A DNA stretch of 64,000 nt from Paratissierella sp033809995 (GTDB lineage Bacteria; Bacillota; Clostridia; Tissierellales; Tissierellaceae). Shown here one piece after another: positions 51,850 through 61,329 of this stretch (position 1 is the first letter of the stretch; the number at the start of each line of letters is the position of its first letter). Below the pieces are notes generated by a model, which searched no databases, was not told where the DNA came from, and worked only from the letters and a program-made list of their open reading frames with translations. A program made the position numbers and the translations under genes. Where the stretch lies: assembly GCA_033809995.1 (NCBI GenBank), contig JAPXKQ010000001.1, positions 1 to 64,000 on the forward strand. Direction: 5' to 3'.

Positions 51850-52269
51850 TTATTCTTCTATCATTATTTCATATGTGACAGAAGTTGATTTTTGCAACAT
51901 TGCAGAAACACCGCAATATTTCTCATGTGATAGTTTTACTGCCTTTTCCAAGTTTTCCAATGGAAGGTCTTTTCCTTTAAATTTAAATATAACATTGATA
52001 TCTTCATATACTCTAGGGTGTTCTTCTGTATTTTCTGCTTCTACTTCAATTTTAAGGTCGTCTATTTCTACCCTCATTTTATTTAAAATAGACATTACAT
52101 CTATTCCAGTACACCCTATAAGTCCAGCCAATAGAAGAACCTTCGGTCTAGGACCAAAATCGTTCCCGCCATGTTCTATTGAAGCATCAGTTATTAAAGT
52201 GTGACCGTCTAAATTCATTTCAAATGCCATATTTCCTTTTAACTGTCCTTCAACTTGTACTTTACTCAA
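51850..52269 (-). CDS. OsmC/Ohr-family protein
   Basis: A 139-residue OsmC-like protein with the paired redox cysteines in LLLAGLIGCTGIDVMSILNKM and EKYCGVSAMLQKS. Members reduce organic hydroperoxides or persulfides using a thiol. The TTG at 52269 is the start: AGGAGG lies 9 nt upstream, and the ATG at 52293 is before that site and overlaps the upstream gene's end. It is the last gene of the sigma-54 operon, so a role in handling sulfur or persulfide species from cysteine breakdown is possible. Confidence 0.85.
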   Translation of the reverse strand: MSKVQVEGQLKGNMAFEMNLDGHTLITDASIEHGGNDFGPRPKVLLLAGLIGCTGIDVMSILNKMRVEIDDLKIEVEAENTEEHPRVYEDINVIFKFKGKDLPLENLEKAVKLSHEKYCGVSAMLQKSTSVTYEIMIEE

Positions 52270-52285
52270 AATAAAATACCTCCTA

Positions 52286-53455
52286 TCAATCATTCAAGAA
52301 GTCATATGCAAATTGTGCCGCAAGGGCTGAACCCATATATAATGTAGATTCATCTACATCAAATTTATCACTATGATTGTTATATACTGCATCCAATTCC
52401 TTATTGTAGCATCCTACAAAGCCATAAAATCCTGGAACCTTATCCATAAGAAAACAAAAATCCTCGGCACCTAAAACTTTAGGCATAGTTGTTAGGCTTT
52501 CTTTACCAAACAATCCTATAGCTGCATTCTGAACAATTCTATTTATATTATCATGTTCATTAATTATTGGGTTGGTGACATAATTATATTCTAACCTTGC
52601 TTTTACTCCTAGGGCTTCAGCAGTATTTTCAATAATATTTCTCATTTCCCGTTCAATGGAATTTCTTGATTCTTTAGAAAATGCTCTAGTCGTTCCTTCC
52701 ATTTCCACATGGTTTGCAATTATATTAAATCTTTGGCCACCGTTTATAGTTCCTACTGTGATAACGACTGGATTTAACGGATTGTTTATCCTACTTACAA
52801 AACTTTGCAAGTTCATAACAATGGATGAGGCAGCAAATATTGCATCCTTCCCTAGATGAGGAGCTGAACCGTGAGCAGAAACTCCTTCAACTATTATTTT
52901 AAATACATCACAGGATGCCATTCGCTCACCTGATTCAAGGTTAAATTTGCCTGCTTCTGTATCAGCCCATATATGAGTTCCGAAAACAGCATCTACATCG
53001 TCTAAATATCCATTCTCTACATAATATTTTGCACCATAACCAACTTCTTCACCTGATTGGAACAATAGCTTTACATTACCATTTAGCTCATTTTTCAAAT
53101 CTACCAATATCTTTGCAGCGCCTAGTTGCATTGCCATATGGCAATCGTGACCGCAGGCATGCATATTTCCATTTGTTGATGCATAGGGTTTACCTGTATG
53201 TTCTTCCACTGGAAGAGCATCTATATCAGCTCTAAGCATAACTGTCTTTCCAGGTTTTCCACCCTTTATTATTCCGATTACACCTTGATAATCAGGAAAT
53301 GTTATTACTTCATCTACGCCTAATTCTTTTAAATCTTTAGCAAGATTTTTAGTGGTTTCAAATTCTTTTAAACTCAACTCAGGAATTCCGTGATAAAATC
53401 TTCTTTTTTCTATTATATAGTTGCTATATTGTTGTCCTAATTCTTTAATTTTCAT
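52286..53455 (-). CDS. M20-family amidohydrolase (aminoacylase/hippurate-hydrolase type)
   Basis: A 389-residue zinc amidohydrolase. HACGHDCHMAM carries metal-binding histidines (about 101-111), GEEVGYGAKYYVENG the catalytic glutamate and a ligand, ADTEAGKF follows, and KVLGAEDFCFL is the conserved C-terminal metal segment. The family removes acyl groups from N-acyl amino acids or cleaves the beta-carbonyl bond in related peptides. It is a tandem paralogue of the gene at 53476. Both sit in one operon with a transporter, so they may process an imported N-acyl or conjugated amino acid. Confidence 0.9.
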   Translation of the reverse strand: MKIKELGQQYSNYIIEKRRFYHGIPELSLKEFETTKNLAKDLKELGVDEVITFPDYQGVIGIIKGGKPGKTVMLRADIDALPVEEHTGKPYASTNGNMHACGHDCHMAMQLGAAKILVDLKNELNGNVKLLFQSGEEVGYGAKYYVENGYLDDVDAVFGTHIWADTEAGKFNLESGERMASCDVFKIIVEGVSAHGSAPHLGKDAIFAASSIVMNLQSFVSRINNPLNPVVITVGTINGGQRFNIIANHVEMEGTTRAFSKESRNSIEREMRNIIENTAEALGVKARLEYNYVTNPIINEHDNINRIVQNAAIGLFGKESLTTMPKVLGAEDFCFLMDKVPGFYGFVGCYNKELDAVYNNHSDKFDVDESTLYMGSALAAQFAYDFLND

Positions 53456-53475
53456 GTAATTACCTCAAATTCTAT

Positions 53476-54645
53476 TTATTTTTCCTTCAAAAAGTCATAA
53501 GCAAATTGTGCATATAATGCAGACCCTCTATAAAGAACACTTTCATCAATATCAAATTTATCATTATGGTTTGAATATATTATTCCCTTATCTTTATTTA
53601 AAGCTCCTATAAATCCATAAAAACCTGGAGTATTCTCAGTAAGATAGGAGAAGTCCTCTGACCCCATTAGTTTTGGCATGGATACTAAGTTCTCTTCTCC
53701 AAAGAGCTTTAATGCAGCTTCTTTTGCTATATTATTTATATCTTCATGTTCATTGATAACAGGTCCTGCATATGTGTAGTATTCTAATTCTGCTTCACAA
53801 CCTAATGCTTTAGCAGTATTTTCTATTATTTTTCTCATGTCATTTTCAAGTGTAGCCCTAAGTTCACGAGAATATGTTCTAATAGTTCCCTCCATTTCCA
53901 CATGATTTGCAATTATGTTAAATCTTTGTCCACCTTTAATTGTTCCAATGGATATAACTAATGGATTTAATGGATTGTTTACCCTACTAACATAACTTTG
54001 TAAGTTCATAACAATTGATGATGCAGCAAATATTGCATCTTTTCCAAGATGTGGAGCTGATCCGTGGGCAGATATACCTTTTACTGTTATCTTAAAATTG
54101 TCAACTGAAGCCATTCTACCACCAGATTCAAAATTGATTAAAGGTGCATCTAGGGTTCCCCATATATGCATACCGAAAACTGCATCTATATCATTCATTA
54201 TGCCATTTTCTACATAGTATTTTGCACCATAACATGATTCTTCTGCTGCCTGGAAAAGTAACTTTACATCTCCTTCTAGCTCATCTTTCATTTCAACAAG
54301 AATTTTTGCTGCTCCAAGTAACATAGCCATATGGGCATCATGACCACATGCGTGCATATTTCCATTGGTTGAAGCAAAGGGTAGGTCTGTTTTTTCTTCT
54401 ACTGGTAATGCATCGATATCAGCTCTAAGCATAACTGTTTTATCAGATTTTTTACCCTTGATTGTACCTACTAATCCATTATAATCTTTAAAAGTTTCAA
54501 CTTCCACACCCATTTGTTCAAGATCTTTAACTAAATTTTTAGTAGTTTCAAATTCTTCAAAGCTTAATTCTGGTATCCCATGATAAAATCTTCTGCGTTC
54601 AATTATAAAATCATTATACTTTTCAGCCATTTCTCTTATCTTCAA
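53476..54645 (-). CDS. M20-family amidohydrolase (tandem paralogue)
   Basis: A 389-residue paralogue of the next gene, with HACGHDAHMAM, AAEESCYGAKYYVENG and KLMGSEDFSYL at the same positions. The TTG at 54645 is chosen because it gives MKIREMAEKYNDFIIERRRF, aligning with MKIKELGQQYSNYIIEKRRF of its twin, and AAAGAGGTG lies upstream. The upstream in-frame extension has no counterpart in the twin. A hairpin (54689-54714) separates it from the transporter gene and may reduce expression of the downstream amidohydrolases. Confidence 0.9.
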   Translation of the reverse strand: MKIREMAEKYNDFIIERRRFYHGIPELSFEEFETTKNLVKDLEQMGVEVETFKDYNGLVGTIKGKKSDKTVMLRADIDALPVEEKTDLPFASTNGNMHACGHDAHMAMLLGAAKILVEMKDELEGDVKLLFQAAEESCYGAKYYVENGIMNDIDAVFGMHIWGTLDAPLINFESGGRMASVDNFKITVKGISAHGSAPHLGKDAIFAASSIVMNLQSYVSRVNNPLNPLVISIGTIKGGQRFNIIANHVEMEGTIRTYSRELRATLENDMRKIIENTAKALGCEAELEYYTYAGPVINEHEDINNIAKEAALKLFGEENLVSMPKLMGSEDFSYLTENTPGFYGFIGALNKDKGIIYSNHNDKFDIDESVLYRGSALYAQFAYDFLKEK

Positions 54646-54688
54646 AACGAACACCTCTTTTCTAATCAATTACTAATTATTTTAATAT

Positions 54689-54714
54689 ACCCAGGTGCAA
54701 TATGCAACCTGGGT
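54689..54714 (-). terminator. Intercistronic hairpin in the sigma-54 operon
   Basis: ACCCAGGT and ACCTGGGT arms (54689-54696, 54707-54714) flank a GCAATATGCA centre. No strong U-run follows on the minus strand, so attenuation rather than full termination is likely. Confidence 0.5.
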
Positions 54715-54722
54715 GACATTAA

Positions 54723-55922
54723 CTAAAACATATTAACAAAGAACCCTGCAATGATGACTGATGTAATAGTTACTGTTATAAATCCACCTACTATCATCAT
54801 TGGAAGCATTCTACCCATTAAGAATTGATACTCTTCTGGAGTTTGTGCTAAAGCTTTTACAGATTCTTCAGTTAAGATATAGTTAGGTGGGAATCCATAT
54901 AGTGCTGTTAATGATACTGCAAATGCCATATTCCAGCTAATCCCCAGTACTTTACCTGTGATGATAGATAAAATACCCATTCCAATTACACCTACAATAA
55001 TAATTATAAACATAGGACCTATGGCCTCTCCAAGCATTTGTGGTGTTGCATCCTTTAAACCAGCAAATACAAATATCATAAGAACAAACATTAAGAAACC
55101 ATATGATTTGGCTTTATTTAATGAATCCCTATCTAAAAATCCAAGTTCAGTTAAAACAATACCTAATATAAGTGCCCATACTGCCTGATTTAATCCAGTA
55201 AATTTTGCTAATACACTTGATATATACGCTGAAAACATCATTTTGCCAAGAATAAATGCAGTTGTTGAATATTTCTCTGGCATTGGTGGTATTAATTTTT
55301 TCTTTTCTTTTATTTCAACCTTCATATTACCAGCATCTTCATCAACAGAACCTGCTGTTGTAACAAGACTTACTTTTCCTGCACGATAGTCTGATAATAA
55401 TTTTCCACCTTCTTTTTTAAGCATTATAGCTGTAAGTGGATAGCCAACAAATCCTTGAATTGCATACATTGCAATTGCAAGTACTGCAGCAGACATAAGT
55501 CCTTTTTCTAATGCTGCTTGGTTCATCATTGTAGCGGCGACAATGCCACCTGTTAATGGTGGTAAGCCAGCAATTACATATTCTCTACCTACTAGAGGAA
55601 TACAAATTACCCAGCATAAAACAACCATACCAGCTAGACCTGCCAGTGTAATTACTATTACCTTCCATTGTTCGATAAGTTGTTTAATACTAATAATTGT
55701 ACCCATGTGGGTAATACATAGCATAATAGCTAATGTTCCTCCCAATGGTGGTCCCATTCCAGCTAATACTACGATGTCTTTTGGGAAGAAGGTCCAATAA
55801 CCTATTAAGAATAATGTAGCTGTAACAAAAACAGATGGTATCCATGCTTTTGTTTTTGTTCCCACAAACTCGCCTATGTAGTAAACAATAGCAAGTATTA
55901 GGAATGCAACAATGTTGCTCAT
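54723..55922 (-). CDS. Transporter of unclear family (paralogue of the gene at 61330)
   Basis: A 399-residue membrane protein with about ten to twelve hydrophobic segments. I do not recognise an established family; it resembles anion or amino-acid symporters in having two glycine-rich membrane re-entrant-like segments (LPPLTGGIVAATMMNQAALEKG and a second half GFPPNYILTEESVKAL). The same layout occurs in the product at 61330: ITHMGTxxxxxxLxxQWK, then PPLTGGIVAA versus PPISGGVVAA. Its operon partners (CyuA-like desulfidase, two M20 amidohydrolases) suggest import of an amino-acid derivative. Confidence 0.75.
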   Translation of the reverse strand: MSNIVAFLILAIVYYIGEFVGTKTKAWIPSVFVTATLFLIGYWTFFPKDIVVLAGMGPPLGGTLAIMLCITHMGTIISIKQLIEQWKVIVITLAGLAGMVVLCWVICIPLVGREYVIAGLPPLTGGIVAATMMNQAALEKGLMSAAVLAIAMYAIQGFVGYPLTAIMLKKEGGKLLSDYRAGKVSLVTTAGSVDEDAGNMKVEIKEKKKLIPPMPEKYSTTAFILGKMMFSAYISSVLAKFTGLNQAVWALILGIVLTELGFLDRDSLNKAKSYGFLMFVLMIFVFAGLKDATPQMLGEAIGPMFIIIIVGVIGMGILSIITGKVLGISWNMAFAVSLTALYGFPPNYILTEESVKALAQTPEEYQFLMGRMLPMMIVGGFITVTITSVIIAGFFVNMF

Positions 55923-55946
55923 ACAAAACCCTCCTTTTAAATTTTT

Positions 55947-57230
55947 TTAGCACTGATTCAACATAATATCTAAAATTGTGCTATCGGTGTTTTTCATTCC
56001 AACATTTGAAATCTCTGCAAGGTTTTCAACTGTTTTTTCTGCAGTTTCACTTAAGATTCCGTTATCTGAAGGAATAAATATATTTTCCAAAGCCATATTT
56101 GCTGCATCAACTGCGGAATCTACGGCTATAGAAAGCTTATAAGAACAGCCAAGCTTTGCACCATCACATATCATACCTGTTATACCAGCAATCATAGTCT
56201 TTATGGAATTTTTAATTTGATTGTTGTTTCCACCCATTAAATAAGTAAGGCCAGCGGCACATCCAACTCCTGCTGCAACTCCACATCCACATACAGGGGA
56301 AAGGGCACCGATTTGAACCTTTACATAAATCGTAACAAGATGACTTAATGTCACAGAGCGCAATATTTTTTCTTTTGATACTCCTAAATCACTACCTATT
56401 ACGGAAATTGGAACTATAGCTACGAGTCCATGATTTCCAGATCCTGCACTACTCATTACTGGAAGTGGGTATCCAGACATCCTAGCTTCAGAAGCTGCAG
56501 CAGTATATGCCTTAGCTTTGGAATATACGTCATTTACTTTTTTATTAAGGTATTTTCCCACGCCAACACCTATACCATCCTTAAGCCCTACACTTGCCAG
56601 CAAAAGATTCATATCAATACCATCTTGAATAAATGATATGTTTTCTATAGGTACATTATTAACAAAATCAATAAGATCGTCAAAGCTAAACTTTTTAATT
56701 TCATATTTTATCCCTTTAGGTGATTTTACTACAACTTGTTCTATTGAAGAATAATCATTATTTACCAGGACTTCATCATTTTTACTTTGAAAAACAATAT
56801 TTGTATGTGTATCCTTTATAATTACTTTTGACTTATCCTTTACTCCAAAAGCCTCAACAGATATAAACAAACTATCAGTATCCTTGTCCAATTCCAAATT
56901 GATTAAATTTGATTTTATTATTTCATGTGCTTTTTGGATACTATCTTGATTTACTTCTTTCAGAACCTCAAGGACATATTCAGACTTACCAACAACTAAT
57001 GCCAAGGCTGCTGCAAAAACTATCCCTCGTTCATTGGTACCAGGGATGCCTACCCCTAATCCATTTTTTAGTATATTAGTATTAACACTTATAGATAGCC
57101 TCTTAACTTCTTCTCCAAGGATTTCCTTGCTTTTTGCTACTGCATATGCTACTGCACCAGGTTCAGTACAACCAAGAGAAGGAGCTACTTGATTCTTTAA
57201 AATCTCTATTAAAAGTTTATTATCGAGCAT
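55947..57230 (-). CDS. cyuA: CyuA/YhaM-like L-cysteine desulfidase (UPF0597)
   Basis: A 427-residue protein of the UPF0597 family. The N-terminal GCTEPGAVAYAVAKSKEIL, the central SAGSGNHGLVAIVPISVIG and the cysteine-rich CGCGVAAGVGCAAGLTYLMGG are family hallmarks; the cysteines probably carry a [4Fe-4S] cluster as in serine dehydratase-like enzymes. CyuA breaks cysteine into sulfide, ammonia and pyruvate. It is the first gene of a sigma-54 operon with a transporter and two amidohydrolases. AGGAGG precedes the ATG. A related serine dehydratase activity is the alternative. Confidence 0.88.
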   Translation of the reverse strand: MLDNKLLIEILKNQVAPSLGCTEPGAVAYAVAKSKEILGEEVKRLSISVNTNILKNGLGVGIPGTNERGIVFAAALALVVGKSEYVLEVLKEVNQDSIQKAHEIIKSNLINLELDKDTDSLFISVEAFGVKDKSKVIIKDTHTNIVFQSKNDEVLVNNDYSSIEQVVVKSPKGIKYEIKKFSFDDLIDFVNNVPIENISFIQDGIDMNLLLASVGLKDGIGVGVGKYLNKKVNDVYSKAKAYTAAASEARMSGYPLPVMSSAGSGNHGLVAIVPISVIGSDLGVSKEKILRSVTLSHLVTIYVKVQIGALSPVCGCGVAAGVGCAAGLTYLMGGNNNQIKNSIKTMIAGITGMICDGAKLGCSYKLSIAVDSAVDAANMALENIFIPSDNGILSETAEKTVENLAEISNVGMKNTDSTILDIMLNQC

Positions 57231-57256
57231 TTACATTACCTCCTGATAATTTAATA

Positions 57257-57273
57257 TGCACCTTTTGTGCCAA
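57257..57273 (-). promoter_or_regulatory. Sigma-54 promoter of the cyuA operon
   Basis: On the minus strand TTGGCACA-AAAG-GTGCA (57273-57257) fits YTGGCACG-N4-TTGCW with GG and GC in register; only one T of the -12 box differs. The predicted start is near 57245, just before the AGGAGG and ATG at 57230. Confidence 0.78.
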
Positions 57274-57327
57274 CTTTTCAGAAAAACAAATTGTTCATAG
57301 AGCCCTGTATTATTGCTTAAGTATTGA

Positions 57328-57495
57328 CAATATTGTAAATATTAAAAATTGAGAGACTTCTCAGATTTAATAATTCCTTAAGGCTTTAAACTAATAAAAT
57401 AATCCTATAATTCAGTTAATGCAAGTGTTCATTAAAGATTTATCATTTTTGTTTAATGTTTCTCAATATTGATAAATATTTTGGCAATAATATTG
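57328..57495. promoter_or_regulatory. Candidate enhancer sites in the divergent region
   Basis: Three short palindromes built on one motif, CAATATTG (57328-57335), CAATATTG (57464-57471) and CAATAATATTG (57485-57495), lie between the two divergent units, 55-240 bp from the sigma-54 promoter. They are natural candidates for binding sites of the activator at 57559. The rest of this 328-bp region is AT-rich and shows nothing else. Confidence 0.4.
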
Positions 57496-57558
57496 AATGT
57501 AATATGTTAATGTGATAATATTAATTAATAATTTGAACCTGAAATTGGAGGAAGGTCT

Positions 57559-59292
57559 ATGAGTCTTCTTAAAGGAATACAGTCAGAGCTTAAACATATA
57601 ATTGAGGCTATGTTTGCAGTAACTAACATTGATTTTACAATTGTTGATGAAAATCTACATAGAATAGTAGCTACAAACAATTTAATTGATGCCGTTGGCA
57701 TAAGGGCACCTTTTAATTCTGCTTTTCATCGTTGTATTGAAACAGGGGAGCAAATATTTATTGAAGATGCTCAATCAAATCCAATTTGTCTAAAATGTAC
57801 AAGCAATGTAAATTGCAACGAACTGGCAGAGTTGTGTATACCTATCCACTTTAATAATAAAATTATTGGTGTTCTTGGTATGTGCGCATTTAACATGAAG
57901 GCTAAGGATAGTTTAATTAATAATAGAGAAAGTTATATAAAGTTTGAAAAACAATTAAGTAATATTATTTCTACCATCTTAAGTGAAAAAAGGTATGGTA
58001 TGATGTTAGAATATAGATCTTCAGAGCTTATGACTCTAATTAATTCACTTAATGAAGGTATAATAATTCTAAATGATAATAAAGAGATTATTACTATAAA
58101 TAATTATATAATTGAGAAGTTAGGATTAGATATAGATCAACTTCCACTAATTTCTGATTTACTTACCCCTAGGGTTTTTGAACAATTGGTTAAAATGGAT
58201 TTTAATTGCGAAATTGGTCCAGTAAAACTTGTAGAACTTGAATTTATTATAAATTCTAGTCCTATAATTATTAAGGATAAAAAACAAGGTGTTGTTCTAG
58301 TATTTTCAGATTTTAGTAAGATGAAGGAATCGGTGTTAAAATCAAATTTAACAAAGGGTATAATTACATTTGAAGATATAATAGGGGAAAGTGAGATATT
58401 ACTAAAAGCAAGGAGACAAGCTATACAAGTTGCGGAGCAAGATGTATCAGTATTGATATTTGGAGAATCAGGGACAGGGAAAGAAATATTTGCAAGAGCT
58501 ATTCATGCTGCCAGTAGACGTAAAGAGGAAGTATTTATGGCTATTAACTGTGGTGCAATTCCAGAAAATCTTATTGAAAGCGAATTGTTTGGGTATGAAA
58601 AAGGTTCCTTTACTGGAGCAAATACTACAGGCAAGATGGGAATATTTGAAGTTAGCAAGGAAGGGACCTTATTCTTAGATGAAATAGGGGATTTGCCATA
58701 TCCAATGCAGGTAAAACTCTTAAGGGCTCTTGAGGAAAAAGAGATAACTAGAGTAGGAGGTTATAGACCAATTAAGGTAAATCCTAGAATTATTTCAGCA
58801 ACGCATAAGGACCTTAGGGCTATGATAGATAAAAACACATTTAGAGAAGATTTATTTTATAGACTCAATATAGTACCAATTTATATTCCACCCTTAAGGG
58901 AAAGAGGATATGATGTAATTCTTTTATCTAGATATTTTCTAAACCACTTTTCAAATGTATATAAAAAAAACCTAGTAGGATTTACGCCTGAATGTGAAAG
59001 ATTTCTACTTCAATATAACTATCCAGGGAATATTAGAGAACTTAGAAATCTTATAGAATATGCGACTATCTTTGAAGAAAATAGCCTAGTAGGTTTAGAC
59101 AACATAAAAAGCAAGGTGGGTATAAAGGAAAAATCGTGTAACTCTACATTGGCGGATTTAACTAGGGATTTTGAAAAATCAGTTATAGAAAGTCAATTGC
59201 AGATATATGGAGATTGTCTGGATGCTAAACGCGAAGTGGCAAAAAAACTTGGTATAAGTATAGCTACATTGTATCGTAAATTAGAGCCATAG
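57559..59292 (+). CDS. Sigma-54-dependent activator with PocR-like sensor
   Basis: A 577-residue regulator. Residues 1-140 look like a PocR-type sensory domain with a cysteine cluster (CLKCTSNVNCNELAELCIPI) that could bind metal, residues about 150-260 a PAS domain, residues about 275-510 the AAA+ domain (GESGTGKEIFA, GTLFLDEIGDLP, and GSFTGA as its sigma-54 loop) and the C-terminus a Fis-type helix-turn-helix (AKKLGISIATLYRKL). It is divergent from the cyuA operon, whose -24/-12 promoter it presumably activates. The cysteine cluster and the cyuA target suggest sensing of cysteine, a metal or sulfide. Confidence 0.88.
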   Translation: MSLLKGIQSELKHIIEAMFAVTNIDFTIVDENLHRIVATNNLIDAVGIRAPFNSAFHRCIETGEQIFIEDAQSNPICLKCTSNVNCNELAELCIPIHFNNKIIGVLGMCAFNMKAKDSLINNRESYIKFEKQLSNIISTILSEKRYGMMLEYRSSELMTLINSLNEGIIILNDNKEIITINNYIIEKLGLDIDQLPLISDLLTPRVFEQLVKMDFNCEIGPVKLVELEFIINSSPIIIKDKKQGVVLVFSDFSKMKESVLKSNLTKGIITFEDIIGESEILLKARRQAIQVAEQDVSVLIFGESGTGKEIFARAIHAASRRKEEVFMAINCGAIPENLIESELFGYEKGSFTGANTTGKMGIFEVSKEGTLFLDEIGDLPYPMQVKLLRALEEKEITRVGGYRPIKVNPRIISATHKDLRAMIDKNTFREDLFYRLNIVPIYIPPLRERGYDVILLSRYFLNHFSNVYKKNLVGFTPECERFLLQYNYPGNIRELRNLIEYATIFEENSLVGLDNIKSKVGIKEKSCNSTLADLTRDFEKSVIESQLQIYGDCLDAKREVAKKLGISIATLYRKLEP

Positions 59293-59302
59293 GAGGATAA
59301 AG

Positions 59303-60082
59303 ATGAAACGAAAAATTTTATTTTATGTAATTGCTGTTTCTTTGTTAATAGGCTGTAGTAAACCAGAAGCCAATCCTGCTTATCCAGGTAAGGTTATGGA
59401 CGAGCCTGATGTAGAAGTTGAAGAAACTCTTACTGCAGAGGAGCAAGATAAGATTGTCAAAGAATTTTATAATTTACTAGTGGAGAATAAGGATGAAGAC
59501 ACAATAACCAAATTTATTGATGCAAATATAAGTAAATTGGATATAGAAAATGCAGATACGATTGTTTTGGAAATGGAGGACTATTTATTAAGAAAGTCAT
59601 CGGATTTAAGTCATACTTATGAAATAGTATGTAAATATAAAGATTATACCTCAAATGAAATAAAATCCTATATGGATTTATTAAAGCTAGAAAGTGAAAA
59701 TATCTATACTGATGGGGAAAATTTGAATATTGGATTGGAAGAATTATTAAATAGAGCATTATATGCTGAAAAACATTTAAGGGAATATTCTACAGGCAAG
59801 ACAAAGAAAAAGGTTTATGACTTATATGAGGCTTATATTTATGGGGCTATATTAGGGTCTGGAAATCAATATATCTATGCTAATGAAGGAACATTAATAA
59901 TTAAAGATGAAGTTTTAAATATTTACAAGGATTTTGTAGCAGAAAATGAAGGCACATATGTAGCTAAAATCCTATCCAATTATTTAGAGGAAATAGACTT
60001 GGATCAAGGAAACCTTAACGGTGAAAATGTAATATATTTTTATGAAAATATAATAGAGATAATCCGTTTAAACACTAAATAA
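59303..60082 (+). CDS. Lipoprotein of unknown function
   Basis: A 259-residue lipoprotein: a signal sequence with lipobox LIGC (C18) is followed by an acidic linker and a helical body without recognisable motifs. It begins 10 bp after the sigma-54 activator with AGGAGG, so the two are cotranscribed. It may modify signal reception by the activator system or be a separate surface protein. The inverted hairpin at 60085-60106 follows. Confidence 0.7.
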   Translation: MKRKILFYVIAVSLLIGCSKPEANPAYPGKVMDEPDVEVEETLTAEEQDKIVKEFYNLLVENKDEDTITKFIDANISKLDIENADTIVLEMEDYLLRKSSDLSHTYEIVCKYKDYTSNEIKSYMDLLKLESENIYTDGENLNIGLEELLNRALYAEKHLREYSTGKTKKKVYDLYEAYIYGAILGSGNQYIYANEGTLIIKDEVLNIYKDFVAENEGTYVAKILSNYLEEIDLDQGNLNGENVIYFYENIIEIIRLNTK

Positions 60083-60084
60083 AC

Positions 60085-60106
60085 GAGCTAGGGTATTCCC
60101 TAGCTC
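60085..60106. terminator. Hairpin between convergent lipoprotein and amidohydrolase genes
   Basis: GAGCTAGGG (60085-60093) pairs perfectly with CCCTAGCTC (60098-60106) around TATT. There is no clear U-run in either direction. Confidence 0.5.
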
Positions 60107-60114
60107 AAATTATA

Positions 60115-61305
60115 TTATTTAACCTTTTTACCTAATTTATAAACTGAGTTAATATCTAATAGTGTATCTAAATTATCCAATGGATTCTCATCTAACACAA
60201 GGAAATCAGCAAATTTTCCTTCTTCCAATGTGCCGTAATTATCAAGTATACCCAATAAATCTGCACTCGATTTTGTAGAAGCAACCAGTGCCTCCATAGG
60301 TGACATTCCACATTGTACCATTAGTTTTAATTCATTTGGAGCACCATCGTGAAGATTAAATGGTGTACCTGCATCTGTACCCATTGCAATTTTTACTCCT
60401 GCCTTATGTGCTTTAGTAAAACTTTCATTATGGAATTTCATAACATAATCAGACTTATCAACTACATATTGTGGAATTCCAGCAGCCACACCATTTTTAC
60501 TGATGAAATATGGTGCTACTAGTGTTGGCACCAAGTATACTCCCCTGTCAACCATTAACTGGATAACCTCATCATCTAAGAAAATTCCATGCTCTACAGA
60601 ATCTACACCTGCTAAAACTGCATTTTTGATTCCTTGGGTTCCTTGGGCATGGGTTGCAGCCTTCTTACCAGCTTTATGTGCTTCTTCTATAGCTGATTTC
60701 ATTTCTTCCATTGATAGTTGAGGACTTCCTGGCTCAACTCCTTTTGTCATTACTCCACCTGTTGCCATAATCTTGATTAAATCTACTCCTGCTTTAAGTT
60801 GCTCTCGGGCAGCCTTTCTTGTTTCATCTACACCGTCAGCTTCACGTCCTATAAACCATCCATGACCTCCAGTCATTGTAACACATCTACCTGCAGCTAT
60901 AAATTGGGGTCCCTCAATTAAACCTTCATTCACAGCATCCCTTAGATCCAAATCGATGCCATTAGGTGCACCTAAGTCCCTAAAAAATGTGGTACCAGCT
61001 AAAAGATGTTTTCTTAGATTAGCTACACCTCTTAATGATGTTTTCGCAGCTGACTCTTTTCCCATAATTGAAACAGGGTCTGCAACAGGTTCCATCGTTA
61101 TATGCACATGAGAATCTATTAGTCCTGGCATAATAGTCTTGCCTTTTAAATCTACTACTTCAATATAATCAACAGAAACCCCAAATTCTCCATTACCAAC
61201 TTTAGTAATTTTTTTATCTTCAATAAGAAGATAAGCATTTTCAACTGGACTTTGTCCAGTCCCGTCAATTAATGTAAATCCTTTAAACAGTGTTTTTTTT
61301 GACAC
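60115..61305 (-). CDS. Metal-dependent amidohydrolase (imidazolonepropionase/prolidase-like)
   Basis: A 396-residue amidohydrolase-superfamily enzyme with the metal motifs HVHI (in GLIDSHVHI), the likely carboxylated lysine in DLIKIMATGG, histidines in ATHAQG and VEHG, and the aspartate in IAMGTDAGTP. It resembles the Xaa-Pro dipeptidase and N-acyl-amino-acid-hydrolysing branch. The GTG start (61305) is fixed by GGAGGAG. It is the second gene after the T-box, downstream of the transporter at 61330, and probably hydrolyses the imported compound in the cytoplasm. Confidence 0.85.
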   Translation of the reverse strand: MSKKTLFKGFTLIDGTGQSPVENAYLLIEDKKITKVGNGEFGVSVDYIEVVDLKGKTIMPGLIDSHVHITMEPVADPVSIMGKESAAKTSLRGVANLRKHLLAGTTFFRDLGAPNGIDLDLRDAVNEGLIEGPQFIAAGRCVTMTGGHGWFIGREADGVDETRKAAREQLKAGVDLIKIMATGGVMTKGVEPGSPQLSMEEMKSAIEEAHKAGKKAATHAQGTQGIKNAVLAGVDSVEHGIFLDDEVIQLMVDRGVYLVPTLVAPYFISKNGVAAGIPQYVVDKSDYVMKFHNESFTKAHKAGVKIAMGTDAGTPFNLHDGAPNELKLMVQCGMSPMEALVASTKSSADLLGILDNYGTLEEGKFADFLVLDENPLDNLDTLLDINSVYKLGKKVK

Positions 61306-61329
61306 ATTACTCCTCCTCTTATAATTTAA

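Noticed and set aside
57481..57497. Plus-strand TTGGCAAT-AATA-TTGAA as a sigma-54 promoter of the activator at 57559.
   Set aside because: The -12 element lacks the invariant GC (TTGA for TTGC). Left as an unlikely candidate.
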